Part shown: positions 37,674-46,395 of the stretch, piece after piece
Layout of the letters: each line of letters begins with the position of its first letter
Numbering within the stretch: the stretch's first letter is position 1
DNA from: Streptomyces sp. CG1
GTDB taxonomy: Bacteria; Actinomycetota; Actinomycetes; Streptomycetales; Streptomycetaceae
Reading direction: 5' to 3'
Assembly (NCBI RefSeq): GCF_041080625.1
Contig: NZ_CP163518.1
Coordinates: 744,001 to 808,000, forward strand
DNA: 64,000 nucleotides
Notes under the pieces: generated by a model
What the model saw: the letters and a program-made list of their open reading frames with translations, nothing else
Databases searched by the model: none
What the model was told of the DNA's origin: nothing
Made by a program: the position numbers and the translations under genes

Positions 37674-38351
37674 TCACGACAGCTCCGCCGCGTCCACGGG
37701 CAGCTCGGCCAGGCGCCATTCGAGCATGCCGTCGTTGAGGCGGATGGCGCGTCGTCCTAGGTCGGTCAGGAGGCGGACGGCATCGTAGGCGAGGACGCAG
37801 TACTCGCCACGGCAGTACACGACGATCTCGGTGTCCTCGGGCAACTCGTTGATGCGGTCGGCCAGTTCGTCGACCGGGATGGAGCGCGCGCCCGGGATGT
37901 GCCCGGCCCGGTACTCCTCCACCGGCCGCACATCGAGCACCGTCACCTCGCCCGCCTCGACGCGCGCGTGGAGTTCCGCGCGGCCGACCTCCACCGCGCC
38001 GTCGTCACCGAGGTAGGCGTCGCGGGCGGCGGGCACAGCGGCCTGGTGCCTCTCCGCCACCTTGCGCAGCAGGGCGAACAGCAGGGCGACGTCCTCGCCG
38101 GCGAGCCGGTAGTGAATGCGCACGCCCTCCCGGCGGGTGGCGACGAAGCCGGCCTGCTTGAGGGTCTGCAGGTGCGCCGACGCGGTCGTCAGGTTCAGCC
38201 CGGCCGCCCTCGCAAGGGCGTCGACCGTCCGCTCGCCCTGGGCGAGCAGATCGAGCAGTTCCAGGCGCTTTCCGCTGGCCAGCGCCTTGCCGCTGGCCGC
38301 GAACGCGTCGTACAGCCGCGCCTTCGAGCCGGATGCCGTGGTCTCGGCCAT
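37674..38351 (-). CDS. ArsR-type regulator fused to a rhodanese domain
   Basis: 225 residues from ATG 38351, GGAGGAGG upstream. Residues ~15-100 form an ArsR winged helix (SGKRLELLDLLAQGERTVDA, LNLTTASAHLQTLKQAGFVA, REGVRIHYRLAG). Residues ~120-220 are a rhodanese with LDVRPVEEYRAGHIPGARSI and active loop VVYCRGEYCVLAYDAV (catalytic Cys). Such fusions are expected to sense sulfane sulfur or persulfides, as BigR/SqrR relatives do with cysteine pairs. It is divergent from a metallo-beta-lactamase with two rhodanese domains, its likely target. Confidence 0.9.
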   Translation of the reverse strand: MAETTASGSKARLYDAFAASGKALASGKRLELLDLLAQGERTVDALARAAGLNLTTASAHLQTLKQAGFVATRREGVRIHYRLAGEDVALLFALLRKVAERHQAAVPAARDAYLGDDGAVEVGRAELHARVEAGEVTVLDVRPVEEYRAGHIPGARSIPVDELADRINELPEDTEIVVYCRGEYCVLAYDAVRLLTDLGRRAIRLNDGMLEWRLAELPVDAAELS

Positions 38352-38367
38352 CGTCCTCCTCCATAAA

Positions 38368-38375
38368 TCCATGGA
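38368..38375. promoter_or_regulatory. Short palindrome between ArsR-rhodanese and MBL genes
   Basis: TCCATGGA within AT-rich ATAAATCCATGGAATATT, 17 bases before the ArsR-rhodanese start and 39 before the GTG of the MBL gene. Likely core of the shared operator; arms extend imperfectly. Confidence 0.45.
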
Positions 38376-38413
38376 ATATTGTAGATGACGTACCGGACCT
38401 TGGAGGAACCGCC

Positions 38414-39784
38414 GTGGGCTTCGCCGACGACTTTCTGATCCCGCTGGTCGACGAAGGGCTGGGCAACAGCGCCTACCTGGTCGACCTGGGCGACGGCCGT
38501 GCCCTGGCCGTGGACGCGAGCCGCGACCTGCGCGCCCTGCGCGCCGCCGCCACCCGGCGCGGGCTGCACGTGGCGTTCGCGGCCGACACCCATCTGCACG
38601 CCGACTTCCTGTCCGGTGCCGTCCAGCTCGGCCACGACCACGGGGCCACGGTGCTGGCCTCGGCCGCCGGCCGTCGTACCTTCGAGCACCAGGGTCTGGC
38701 GGACGGCGACGAGGTCGACCTGGGCGGGCTGACGCTGCGCGCCCTGGCCACTCCCGGGCATACCGACGAGCACCTGTCCTTCCTGTTGCTGGACGGCGAC
38801 CGCCCGCTGGGGGCGTTCACCGGCGGCTCGCTGATCGTGAACTCGGCCGCCCGCACCGACCTCCTGGGCGCGGAGCGCACCGAGGAGCTCGCCCGCGCGC
38901 AGTACCGCTCCCTGCGGCGGCTGACCCGGCTGCCGGACGAGACGGCGGTGTGGCCCACCCATGGAGCGGGCTCGTTCTGCTCAGCCCCGCCCGGCACCGG
39001 GCGCACCACCACCATCGGCGCCGAGAAGCGGGCGAACCCGCTGCTCGCCGCGCCCGACGAGGACGCCTTCGTGGCCCGGCTGATCGCGAGCCTCGGCAGC
39101 TACCCCGCCTACTTCGACCGGCTCGCCGAGCTCAACCGGCGCGGCCCCGCCGTCCTGACCGCCGTACCGCAGCTGCCTGCCCTGGAGGCCGAGCAGGTGC
39201 GTGCCCTGCTCGCCGACGGCGGCCACGTGGTCGACGTCCGTCCCGCGGCGCACTTTGCCGCCGGACACATACCGGGGTCGCTCTCCATACCCCTGCGCGA
39301 TCAGTTCGCCACTTGGCTGGGCTGGCTCCTGCCCGGCGACGCCCGCATCGCCTTCGTCACCGACGAGGACCAGGATCTGTCGGAGATCGTCTGGCAGGCG
39401 TACAAGATCGGCTACGACCGCCTCGCCGGCCGTCTCTCGGGCGGCATGGCGGCCTGGCAGGAAGCCGGCTTCCTTACCTCTGCCACCGCGTTCGTCACCC
39501 CCGACCGGGCTCCGGCGGCCCCGTACCTCGACGTCCGGCAGGAGGCCGAGTACGCCGCCGGGCACGTGCCCGGCGCCCTCCACCTCGAACTCGGTGTTCT
39601 CGCCGCCCATGCCGCCGAGGTCCCGCACGGCGCCGTCGTGGCCTGCGGGCACGGGGAGCGCGCCATGACCGCCGCCAGCGTCCTGGAACGCGCCGACCAC
39701 AGCGGCCTCACAGTGCTGAACGGCGGCCCCGGCGACTACGCCGCCGCCCGCGGCCGGCACCTCACCGAGGGCGGCGCCCGATGA
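38414..39784 (+). CDS. Metallo-beta-lactamase with two C-terminal rhodanese domains
   Basis: 456 residues from GTG 38414, GGAGG upstream. MBL domain ~1-230 resembles persulfide dioxygenases: THLHADFLSG, TPGHTDEHLSF, WPTHGAGSFC. But the usual DH of HxHxDH is DF, and the TGD metal Asp is Gly in FTGGSLIV. Rhodanese 1 (~265-365, VDVRPAAHFAAGHIPG) lacks the active Cys (AFVTDEDQD); rhodanese 2 (~375-455) keeps it (VVACGHGERAM). The gene probably handles sulfane sulfur under control of the ArsR-rhodanese regulator. It overlaps the MFS gene by four bases. Confidence 0.88.
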   Translation: MGFADDFLIPLVDEGLGNSAYLVDLGDGRALAVDASRDLRALRAAATRRGLHVAFAADTHLHADFLSGAVQLGHDHGATVLASAAGRRTFEHQGLADGDEVDLGGLTLRALATPGHTDEHLSFLLLDGDRPLGAFTGGSLIVNSAARTDLLGAERTEELARAQYRSLRRLTRLPDETAVWPTHGAGSFCSAPPGTGRTTTIGAEKRANPLLAAPDEDAFVARLIASLGSYPAYFDRLAELNRRGPAVLTAVPQLPALEAEQVRALLADGGHVVDVRPAAHFAAGHIPGSLSIPLRDQFATWLGWLLPGDARIAFVTDEDQDLSEIVWQAYKIGYDRLAGRLSGGMAAWQEAGFLTSATAFVTPDRAPAAPYLDVRQEAEYAAGHVPGALHLELGVLAAHAAEVPHGAVVACGHGERAMTAASVLERADHSGLTVLNGGPGDYAAARGRHLTEGGAR

Positions 39785-41043
39785 GCACGACCACCGAGTC
39801 CGCGGCCAAGCCCGTTCGGCTGGGACTCCGGGAGAACTGGCTGCAGTTCACACTCCTCGTCGTCGTCAACGTCTGTGTCGGCGGCCTGGTCGGACTGGAA
39901 CGCACCACCGTCCCGCTGATCGGTGCCCACACCTTCCGCCTCACCAATGACCTGGCCGTCTTCTCCTTCATCATCGCCTTCGGTCTCACCAAGGCCCTGA
40001 CCAACCTCGCCGCCGGTGCGCTCACGGCCCGCTTCCGCCGCAAGCAGCTCCTCGTGACCGGCTGGCTGATGGGCGTCCCCGTGCCGTTCGCCCTCGCGTG
40101 GGCGCCGTCGTGGGGCTGGATCGTCGCCGCGAACGTCCTGCTCGGCCTCAACCAGGGCCTGACCTGGTCGATGACCGTCAACATGAAGATCGATCTCGTC
40201 GGCCCGGCGCGGCGCGGACTGGCCACCGGCCTCAACGAGGCGGCCGGCTACACCGCCGTCGGCACCACCGCCCTCATCACCGGCTACCTCGCCACCGCCT
40301 ACGGCCTGCGGCCCGTCCCGGAGCTGATCGGGGTGATCTTCGTCGCCGCCGGGCTCGGCCTGGCCCTGATCGTGCGCGACACCGCTGCGCACGTCGCCCT
40401 CGAGCTCTCCCAGCACACCAAGCCCCTGCCGTCCAGCGAGAGCACCGCACTGGGCGCCACGTTCGCCCGGACCTCCTGGCACCACCGGTCGCTGCGCGGC
40501 GCCAGCCAGGCCGGCCTGGTCAACAACCTCAACGACGGCCTCACCTGGGGCGTCTTCCCGCTGCTCTTCACCGACCACGGTCTGGGAATCGCCGCCGTCG
40601 GCCTCATCAAGGGCCTCTATCCCATCCTCTGGGGCCTCGGCCAGATCCCCACCGGCCACCTCTCGGACCGCATCGGCCGCAAGCCCCTCATCGTCACCGG
40701 CATGCTCGTCCAGGCCGCCGGATTCGTCCTGGCCCTCGCCCTGCTGGACACTCCCCTCCTGGCCGGTGTCCTCTCCGCCATCGCGCTCGGACTCGGCACC
40801 GCCATGGTCTACCCGGCTCTGATCGCCTCGGTCTCCGACCACGCCCACCCGGCCTGGCGGGCCAACGCACTGGGCACCTACCGTTTCTGGCGCGACATCG
40901 GCTACGCCGCAGGCGCCCTCGTCGCGGGCATCCTCGCGGACGCCCTCGGTCTGAACGCCACGGTCATCGCCGCCGCGGTCTTCACGGCGGGCTCCGGTCT
41001 CCTGGCCGCCCACTGGATCAGCGAACACGACACCGGCCGCTGA
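39781..41043 (+). CDS. MFS transporter coupled to the MBL-rhodanese gene
   Basis: 420 residues, start overlapping the previous stop (ATGA). Twelve membrane helices; loop GALTARFRRKQLLVTGWLMG, second-half GHLSDRIGRKPLIVTGML. The family is a generic major facilitator. Translation coupling with a sulfur-processing enzyme suggests export of a sulfur oxyanion or other sulfur species, but the sequence alone does not tell. Confidence 0.88.
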   Translation: MSTTTESAAKPVRLGLRENWLQFTLLVVVNVCVGGLVGLERTTVPLIGAHTFRLTNDLAVFSFIIAFGLTKALTNLAAGALTARFRRKQLLVTGWLMGVPVPFALAWAPSWGWIVAANVLLGLNQGLTWSMTVNMKIDLVGPARRGLATGLNEAAGYTAVGTTALITGYLATAYGLRPVPELIGVIFVAAGLGLALIVRDTAAHVALELSQHTKPLPSSESTALGATFARTSWHHRSLRGASQAGLVNNLNDGLTWGVFPLLFTDHGLGIAAVGLIKGLYPILWGLGQIPTGHLSDRIGRKPLIVTGMLVQAAGFVLALALLDTPLLAGVLSAIALGLGTAMVYPALIASVSDHAHPAWRANALGTYRFWRDIGYAAGALVAGILADALGLNATVIAAAVFTAGSGLLAAHWISEHDTGR

Positions 41044-41205
41044 GGCCGGCACACGTCAGCCGAGTCGGCGGGATGTCCGGCCAGGCGGTGCGGCGGCGCC
41101 GCGGGATGGACGATGCGGTGCCCCACTCAGGTCGCCCGGGCGCATACGGCCGGGGCGTGGAGTCGTAGGACGCCGGGGCTTCTCGGTGCATGGATGGCAT
41201 GCCCT

Positions 41206-41240
41206 GGGCCGAAGGACCCGCGGCCGGGCCCGAGTGGCCC
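41206..41240 (+). promoter_or_regulatory. Two DosR/OsdR-like boxes before the cNMP-binding gene
   Basis: GGGCCGAAGGACCC (41206-41219) and GGCCCGAGTGGCCC (41227-41240) lie 21 bp apart, two helical turns. Both match the GGGCCGNNCGGCCC-like motif repeated through the cluster with one or two changes. They are 62-96 bases upstream of ATG 41302. Confidence 0.55.
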
Positions 41241-41301
41241 GTGGTGCCCTGGACCGGACGCGCCCACGCTGGGAGCAGAAGCCACGAAGGGAGCCAGTGC
41301 G

Positions 41302-41760
41302 ATGACCTCGGCCACCACCATGAACACAGCTCTGGAGCCCGTGCACCGCGAGCGGTTGATGCGGCTTGCCCGCGAGGTCTCCTTCGAGGCCGGGGCCCGC
41401 CTGTTCGAGGAGGGCGGGCGCGCCGACCGCTTCTGGATCGTGCGCACCGGCACCGTCGCGCTCGATCTGCATGTGCCCGGCCGCCGGTCCGCCGTCATCG
41501 ACGCCCTCGGTCACGGCGAACTGATCGGCTGGTCCTGGCACTTCCGGCCCTGCCTCTGGCACCTGGGCGGCGAGGCCACGAGCCAGGTGTGGGCCTGGGA
41601 GTTCGACGCCGACGCCGTGCGGGCGCAGTGCGACGAGGACCCCGAGTTCGGCCGGGCGATCGCCGTCTGGGTCGGGCGCGTGGTCGCCCAACGGCTGCAC
41701 GCCTCCCGGGTCCGGCTGCTCGATCTCTACGCCCCGTACGGCAGCGGTGGTCCGGCCTGA
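41302..41760 (+). CDS. Cyclic-nucleotide-binding-domain protein without HTH
   Basis: 152 residues, GAAGGGAG upstream. A single cNMP-binding beta-roll: FEAGARLFEEGGRADRFWIV, RTGTVALDLHVPGRRSAVID and ALGHGELIGWSWHFRP. The typical phosphate-binding RxxAxxxA signature is missing and no DNA-binding domain follows, so it probably works by protein contact or binds another ligand. First gene of the hypoxia-like cluster, with two palindromic boxes in its promoter. Confidence 0.82.
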   Translation: MTSATTMNTALEPVHRERLMRLAREVSFEAGARLFEEGGRADRFWIVRTGTVALDLHVPGRRSAVIDALGHGELIGWSWHFRPCLWHLGGEATSQVWAWEFDADAVRAQCDEDPEFGRAIAVWVGRVVAQRLHASRVRLLDLYAPYGSGGPA

Positions 41761-41767
41761 CCGGGTG

Positions 41768-41900
41768 ATGACCCGAGCCGTCGCCGCAGGACGGCCGGAC
41801 GGCCGGTTGGTCGGTGGTGTCCGAGGTCGATCTGCTGCCCGAGGAGAGCACGCCAGGAGAGCACGCCACGTCGGCCGAGGCCACGCGCGTCAGGGCGTTG
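41768..41900 (+). pseudogene. Remnant of a CBS-domain gene
   Basis: VMTRAV, GRPDGRLVG and, one base shifted, VVSEVDLLPEESTPGEHA and RVRALRRRRQKREGG recall the start and the GVVSEADLLPEE loop of CBS proteins like the one encoded on the opposite strand just downstream. Most of the gene is deleted. It overlaps the end of the minus-strand CBS-BON gene slightly. Confidence 0.5.
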
Positions 41901-42594
41901 CGGCGCCGGCGCCAGAAGCGGGAAGGCGGCGGGCAGGCTCCGGGCGGCGGGGCGGTCCGGTCAGCGCGCAGTGCACGTCCACCACGCCCGGCACGGCCCG
42001 TGCGAGGCGCGCCGCGAGCGGGATCAAGGCGGTTTCGCAGACCCGGCCGGCCAGCGTGACGACGCCGTCGTGGACCTCGACGCGAAGGGTGGCGGTGTAC
42101 GGGCCGAAGAGACGTACGACGACCTCGCGCCGGACCTCCTCGGCGATGTCCTCGTCGTGCCGCAGGAACACCTTCAGCAGGTCGGAGCGGCTGACGACGC
42201 CCCGGAGAAGGCCGTCACGCCCGACGACCGGCAGCCGCTTGACCCCGGTGCGGGCCATCAGGCGCGCGGCGTGGGCAAGCGTGGCGTCGGGTGCCACGGT
42301 CACCGCCGGAGCGGTCATCAGCCCGGCCGCGGTCACGGCGTCCGCCGTGCGGACCTCGGTGGGACGCCGTACCTGCCCGCACCGGCCGATGTCTCCGTCG
42401 CCGTACTCCTCTTCGGGCAGCAGATCGGCCTCGGACACGACGCCGACGACGCGTCCGGCGTCGTCCAGCACCGGCAGGGCGCTGACCCGCCACTCGTGCA
42501 TGACCTTCACGATGTCCTTGAAGGCCGCCCCTGCGCGCAAGGCGACGACCCGGTGCGTCATCACGTCGTTCACGAGGGCCGGAGTGCCGTTCAT
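41890..42594 (-). CDS. CBS-CBS-BON protein
   Basis: 234 residues. Two CBS motifs (VNDVMTHRVVALRAGAAFKD ... VVGVVSEADLLPEE; MTAPAVTVAPDATLAHAARL ... LLRGVVSRSDLLKVF) followed by a BON domain at ~150-215 (LFGPYTATLRVEVHDGVVTL, AGRVCETALIPLAARLARAV). CBS pairs bind adenosyl ligands; BON domains bind phospholipid or membranes. Proteins of this build are typical of actinobacterial dormancy regulons. A palindromic box pair lies 72-110 bases upstream. A paralogue is encoded at 47129-47839. Confidence 0.92.
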   Translation of the reverse strand: MNGTPALVNDVMTHRVVALRAGAAFKDIVKVMHEWRVSALPVLDDAGRVVGVVSEADLLPEEEYGDGDIGRCGQVRRPTEVRTADAVTAAGLMTAPAVTVAPDATLAHAARLMARTGVKRLPVVGRDGLLRGVVSRSDLLKVFLRHDEDIAEEVRREVVVRLFGPYTATLRVEVHDGVVTLAGRVCETALIPLAARLARAVPGVVDVHCALTGPPRRPEPARRLPASGAGAATP

Positions 42595-42665
42595 GGCGTC
42601 CTCCAGAGGCTCCGATGCCGTCTTCGGACAGCTTCAGGGTGCGCCGGCGGACCGGCAGACGGCAT

Positions 42666-42709
42666 GGGCCGAGTGGCCCGATCGCATGCCCCGTCGGCCC
42701 GACCGCATG
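42666..42709 (-). promoter_or_regulatory. DosR/OsdR-like box pair before the CBS-BON gene
   Basis: GGGCCGAGTGGCCC (42666-42679; 5-bp arms) is followed by a 14-bp direct repeat with one mismatch, GGCCCGATCGCATG (42675-42688) and GGCCCGACCGCATG (42696-42709), 21 bp apart. Tandem boxes at two-turn spacing are usual for DosR-type regulators. Confidence 0.55.
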
Positions 42710-42733
42710 GCGCGCGGGCTCCGGCGCGGGGGT

Positions 42734-44452
42734 TCACTCGGTGGGCAGTGGCACCCGCCAGTCCAGTGCGGCTCCGCCTCCCTCGGGACTCGTCACCTCG
42801 AGCCGCCCGCCCAGTCTTTCGGCCCGCTCGGCCATGTTGAGCAGTCCGCTGCGCCGTCCGCCGGACGGGATGCCGACGCCACTGTCCGAGACCTTCAGGC
42901 GCACCTCACGGCCGTCGGTCGTCAGGACCACCTGGGCCCGGTCGGCGTGGGCGTGCCGGGCGATGTTGGTGAGGGCCTCGGTCAGCACGGCCACGACATG
43001 GTCGGCGATCTCGAGCGGCACATCGGTGTCGACCAGGCCTTCCATGCGCACGCTCGGGGCGAAGCCCAGCACGGGGGCGGCCTCACCGACCGCGCGGACG
43101 ACCCTCGCCCGCAGTCCGCTGCCGCCGGTTCCCAGGGGTGTCCGCAGCCCGAAGATGGTCGACCTGATGATCTTGATGGTCTCGTCGAGGTCGTCCACGG
43201 CCCGCAACACGCGCTCGGCGGCCTGCGGGTGCTCGATGAACCGGCCCGCACTCTGCAGGGTCATCCCGGTCGCGAACAGCCGCTGTATGGCGAGGTCGTG
43301 CAGGTCCCGCGCGATACGGTCGCGGTCCTCCAGCACTGCGATCTGCTGGGCGTCCTGCCTGCGCTCGGCCAGTTCCATGGCGATGGCGGCCTGGGCGGCG
43401 AATCCCAGCAGCAGCTCGGTCTCCTGCTGGAGGAAGACCGGCCGGCCGACTTCGCGGGCCACCAGGACCACGCCTCGTACGCCGCTCTCCCCCGTGCCGA
43501 TCGGGACGGCGACGGCGGGGCCGAGCCCGCCGAAGCGCGGCGGCTCGGGGGTGATCCGCTGGTCATGGACGACGTCGTCGCTGGTGACGGGCGCGGTGGC
43601 GGTGTACGCCAGCCCCATCAGGCTTTCGTGCATGGGCAGCACCAGACCGCGGTGCGCCTCGGCGTCCACGCCGACGGCGATCTCCACGGTGAGCGACTTC
43701 GTGCCCTCCATGGGCAGGGCGACAGCGGCCAGAGCCGAGCCGGAGATCTCCCGGGCGCGCTCGGCGATCAGGCCCAGCGACGCGGCGCGGCTGCCGGACA
43801 TCAGGCTGTGACTGATCTCCGCGTTCGCGCGCTGCCAGCGCTCGCGCAGCCGGGATTCCTCGTACAGGCGCGCGTTGTCGATGGCCACGCCGGCCGCCAC
43901 GGCCAGCGTGGACAGGACCGACTCGTCCTCCTCGTCGAACTCCGCGCCGCCGCGTTTCTCCGTCAGGTACAGGTTGCCGAACACCTGGTCACGGACCCGG
44001 ATCGGGACGCCGAGGAAGCTGCTCATCGGCGGGTGGCCCGGCGGGAAGCCGTACGAGGCCGGGTGCCCGGAGATTCTCGCGATCCGGAGCGGATGCGGGT
44101 GCCGGATGAGCTCGCCGAGGATGCCGTGGCCTTCCGGGTAGGGGCCGATCGCGGCGATCTCCTCCTCGGTGACGCCCACCGTGTGGAAGGCGGACAGCCG
44201 TCTGCCGTCCGGTCCGATGACGCCGAGGGCGGCGTACTCGGCGTCCACGAGCACCGCGGCCGCCTCCACGATGGAGTACAGGACCTGCTCCAGGTTCAGC
44301 TCACGGCCGACGGAGAGGACCGCCTCCAGCAGACTGTGCACGCGGTCCTGGGTGCTGCGGGCCGCGTCGATCCGGGCCTGCAGCTCCTCCAGCAGCTCGT
44401 CCAGCTTCAGCTGCGGCAGTCGTACGCGAGGCTCCTCGGGGCCTGCCACCAT
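42734..44452 (-). CDS. DosS/OsdK-like two-GAF sensor histidine kinase
   Basis: 572 residues from ATG 44452 (MVAGPEEPRVRLPQLKL), GGAGGG upstream; the longer ORF start is unsupported. GAF1 (~45-195) closely follows the DosS haem GAF: HPASYGFPPGHPPMSSFLGV keeps the His that is the proximal haem ligand in DosS (PPYHPPM), and FGNLYLTEK keeps the distal-side Tyr. GAF2 ~215-365. HisKA_3 with RIARDLHDLAIQRLF and phospho-His, then HATPase_c (LTEALTNIARHAH, VSDSGVGIPSGG). Expected to sense O2, CO or NO and phosphorylate the response regulator at 47836. Kinase and regulator are 3.4 kb apart. Confidence 0.92.
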   Translation of the reverse strand: MVAGPEEPRVRLPQLKLDELLEELQARIDAARSTQDRVHSLLEAVLSVGRELNLEQVLYSIVEAAAVLVDAEYAALGVIGPDGRRLSAFHTVGVTEEEIAAIGPYPEGHGILGELIRHPHPLRIARISGHPASYGFPPGHPPMSSFLGVPIRVRDQVFGNLYLTEKRGGAEFDEEDESVLSTLAVAAGVAIDNARLYEESRLRERWQRANAEISHSLMSGSRAASLGLIAERAREISGSALAAVALPMEGTKSLTVEIAVGVDAEAHRGLVLPMHESLMGLAYTATAPVTSDDVVHDQRITPEPPRFGGLGPAVAVPIGTGESGVRGVVLVAREVGRPVFLQQETELLLGFAAQAAIAMELAERRQDAQQIAVLEDRDRIARDLHDLAIQRLFATGMTLQSAGRFIEHPQAAERVLRAVDDLDETIKIIRSTIFGLRTPLGTGGSGLRARVVRAVGEAAPVLGFAPSVRMEGLVDTDVPLEIADHVVAVLTEALTNIARHAHADRAQVVLTTDGREVRLKVSDSGVGIPSGGRRSGLLNMAERAERLGGRLEVTSPEGGGAALDWRVPLPTE

Positions 44453-44615
44453 GTCCCTCCAGATCCCGTCGGCGCAGGACAACGCGCCGGCGGGTTCCCT
44501 CCACGGTATCGGCTCCGACCTGGGGCCGGTACGCCGCCCGACGACAGCCGAGATCCCCCCCACGAGGCGGACGCCATCGGCCCGGACACCGGATCGACGG
44601 TAGTGCCGGCCGCGC

Positions 44616-45290
44616 TCAGGTCGTGATCCGGCGCCCGGTCACCGTGTGGGGCTCGATGCTCACCCACGCATGGCGCTCTCCGCCCGCCCAAGGAGTGCTG
44701 TACGCCCGCTCGTTGAACCATCGCGTGTCCCGCGTGTCTGTCACCGTCCGCGCGGGTCCGCGCACCAGAACGCTCCAGCCCTGGCTGAAGGCGTCGTCGA
44801 TGCGGTCGACCTCCAGGGCCACTTCCTGGCCGGCCGCCAGGGACGGGGTCGCACAGAGGCCGGTCCGGAAGACGATCGAACCGTCGACGATGCTGTAGTT
44901 GACGGGCACGATCACCGGTCCGGTGGCGGTGGGTACCGCCAGCCGGCCCACTCCGTGCGAGCCCAGCAGCGCCCGGCACTCGCCGGATGCCATCTCGGTC
45001 AGGCGGGGTTCGCGTGCGGCTCGGCCGAGGCCGGGTGGCAGGTCGGCGGCGCCGCCGGTCAGCTCGGTCACCGTGGTCTCCAGGGCCTCGGCCAGCCTGC
45101 TCAGGGGGCCGGTGCCCGGTGTGGCACCGGGATGCTCTTCCAGATACCCGAGATAGCTGACGGCCATGTCGGCACGGTCGGCCACCTCGCCTCGGGTCAG
45201 GCCGAGCCGTGCCCGCCGGGCGGCCAGCCGCCGGCCCAGGTCGCCCAGTGGCACCCCGTTCGCCACGTTCACTTTCGTCTGTTGGGTCAT
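44616..45290 (-). CDS. XRE-type HTH fused to a PNPOx-like flavin-binding domain
   Basis: 224 residues from ATG 45290 (AAGGAG ten bases upstream; the GTG at 45299 is too close to it). N-terminal ~75 residues form an HTH (LGDLGRRLAARRARLGLTRG, EVADRADMAVSYLGYLEEHP). The remainder is a pyridoxamine-phosphate-oxidase-like split barrel: SHGVGRLAVPTATGPVIVPV, NYSIVDGSIVFRTG, VALEVDRIDDAFSQGWSVLV. Such barrels bind FMN, F420 or haem, so the protein may be a redox-sensing one-component regulator. It lies 21 bp after the alcohol dehydrogenase and is probably co-transcribed with it. Confidence 0.88.
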   Translation of the reverse strand: MTQQTKVNVANGVPLGDLGRRLAARRARLGLTRGEVADRADMAVSYLGYLEEHPGATPGTGPLSRLAEALETTVTELTGGAADLPPGLGRAAREPRLTEMASGECRALLGSHGVGRLAVPTATGPVIVPVNYSIVDGSIVFRTGLCATPSLAAGQEVALEVDRIDDAFSQGWSVLVRGPARTVTDTRDTRWFNERAYSTPWAGGERHAWVSIEPHTVTGRRITT

Positions 45291-45311
45291 GGCCGGCACG
45301 CTCCTTCTCGA

Positions 45312-46382
45312 TCAGGCCGCGGGAACGGCGACTTCCGCGTGCTGCTCCCCGCCGAGCACCACCTTGAGCGCACCGGTCCGGGCGGCCTCGGCAAAGACGT
45401 CGTACGCGTCCGCCATGTGCTCCAGCGGGAAGGTGTGCGTGACCAGTTGCCCGGCCGGCAGCCGGCCGTCGGCGGCCATCCGCAGCAGGACGGGCGTGGA
45501 GTAGGTGTCCACCAGGCCGGTCGTGATGGTCACGTCCTTGCTCCACAGGTCTTCGAGGTGCAACGTGGCGGGCTTGCCGTGCACGCCGATGTTGGCCACA
45601 TGCCCGCCGGGGCGGACCATGCGGGTGCACAGCTCGAAGCTCTCCGGTACGCCGACCGCCTCCATGACCACGTCCGCGCCGAGCCCGTCGGTCAGGTCGG
45701 CGACCAGCTGGCCGGGCGCCTCGTGGACGTCGGCCACGGCGTCGGCGCCGAGCCGCCGGGCGGCCTCCAGCCGGGCCGGTGCCAGGTCGACCGAGATGAT
45801 CCGTTCCGGAGCGAACAGACGGGCCGTGGCGATCGCCGCGAGCCCGATCGGTCCGGCGCCGACGATCACCACGGTGTCCCCGGGGCGTACCTGCCCGTTG
45901 AGGACACCCACCTCGTAGGAGGTGGGGAAGATGTCCGCGAGCAGGACGGCGTCCTCGCTGCGCAGGGTGGCGGGCAGCGGGTGGACGGACAGGTCGGCGT
46001 AGGGCACACGGACGTACTCGGCCTGAGTGCCGTCGATCATGTGGCCCAGGATCCAGCCTCCGCCGCCCCGGCACTGCCCGTAGGCACCGTCCCGGCAGAA
46101 CCGGCACCGGCCACAGGAGCTGATGCAGGAGATCAGCACCCGGTCCCCGGGCCGTACGGAGCGCACGTCGCCGCCGATCTCGACGATCTCACCGACCGCC
46201 TCGTGGCCGAGCACCGTGCCGGAGCGGACCTCGGGGACGTCGCCCTTGAGGATGTGCAGGTCCGTCCCGCAGATCGTCACGACACCGACCTTCACGATGG
46301 CGTCGGTGGGTTCCTTGACGGCGGGGTCCGGGACGTCCTGCCAGGACGCCTGTCCCGGACCGTGGAAGACGAAGCCCTTCAT
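45312..46382 (-). CDS. Zinc-dependent alcohol dehydrogenase
   Basis: 356 residues, AAGGAG upstream. Medium-chain dehydrogenase: catalytic zinc CGTDLH and GHEAVG, structural zinc CISSCGRCRFCRDGAYGQC with four Cys, Rossmann GAGPIG at ~178. Reduces aldehydes or oxidises alcohols with NAD(P). Fermentative alcohol dehydrogenases of this kind belong to actinobacterial oxygen-limitation regulons. Two perfect palindromic boxes lie upstream, shared with the divergent STAS gene. Confidence 0.92.
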   Translation of the reverse strand: MKGFVFHGPGQASWQDVPDPAVKEPTDAIVKVGVVTICGTDLHILKGDVPEVRSGTVLGHEAVGEIVEIGGDVRSVRPGDRVLISCISSCGRCRFCRDGAYGQCRGGGGWILGHMIDGTQAEYVRVPYADLSVHPLPATLRSEDAVLLADIFPTSYEVGVLNGQVRPGDTVVIVGAGPIGLAAIATARLFAPERIISVDLAPARLEAARRLGADAVADVHEAPGQLVADLTDGLGADVVMEAVGVPESFELCTRMVRPGGHVANIGVHGKPATLHLEDLWSKDVTITTGLVDTYSTPVLLRMAADGRLPAGQLVTHTFPLEHMADAYDVFAEAARTGALKVVLGGEQHAEVAVPAA

Positions 46383-46395
46383 GGCAGCTCCTTGT

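Noticed and set aside
41747..44626. A 959-codon plus-strand ORF across the CBS-BON and kinase genes
   Set aside because: No start signal or domain; the opposite strand encodes a full histidine kinase. Only the short CBS-like beginning was kept, as a remnant.
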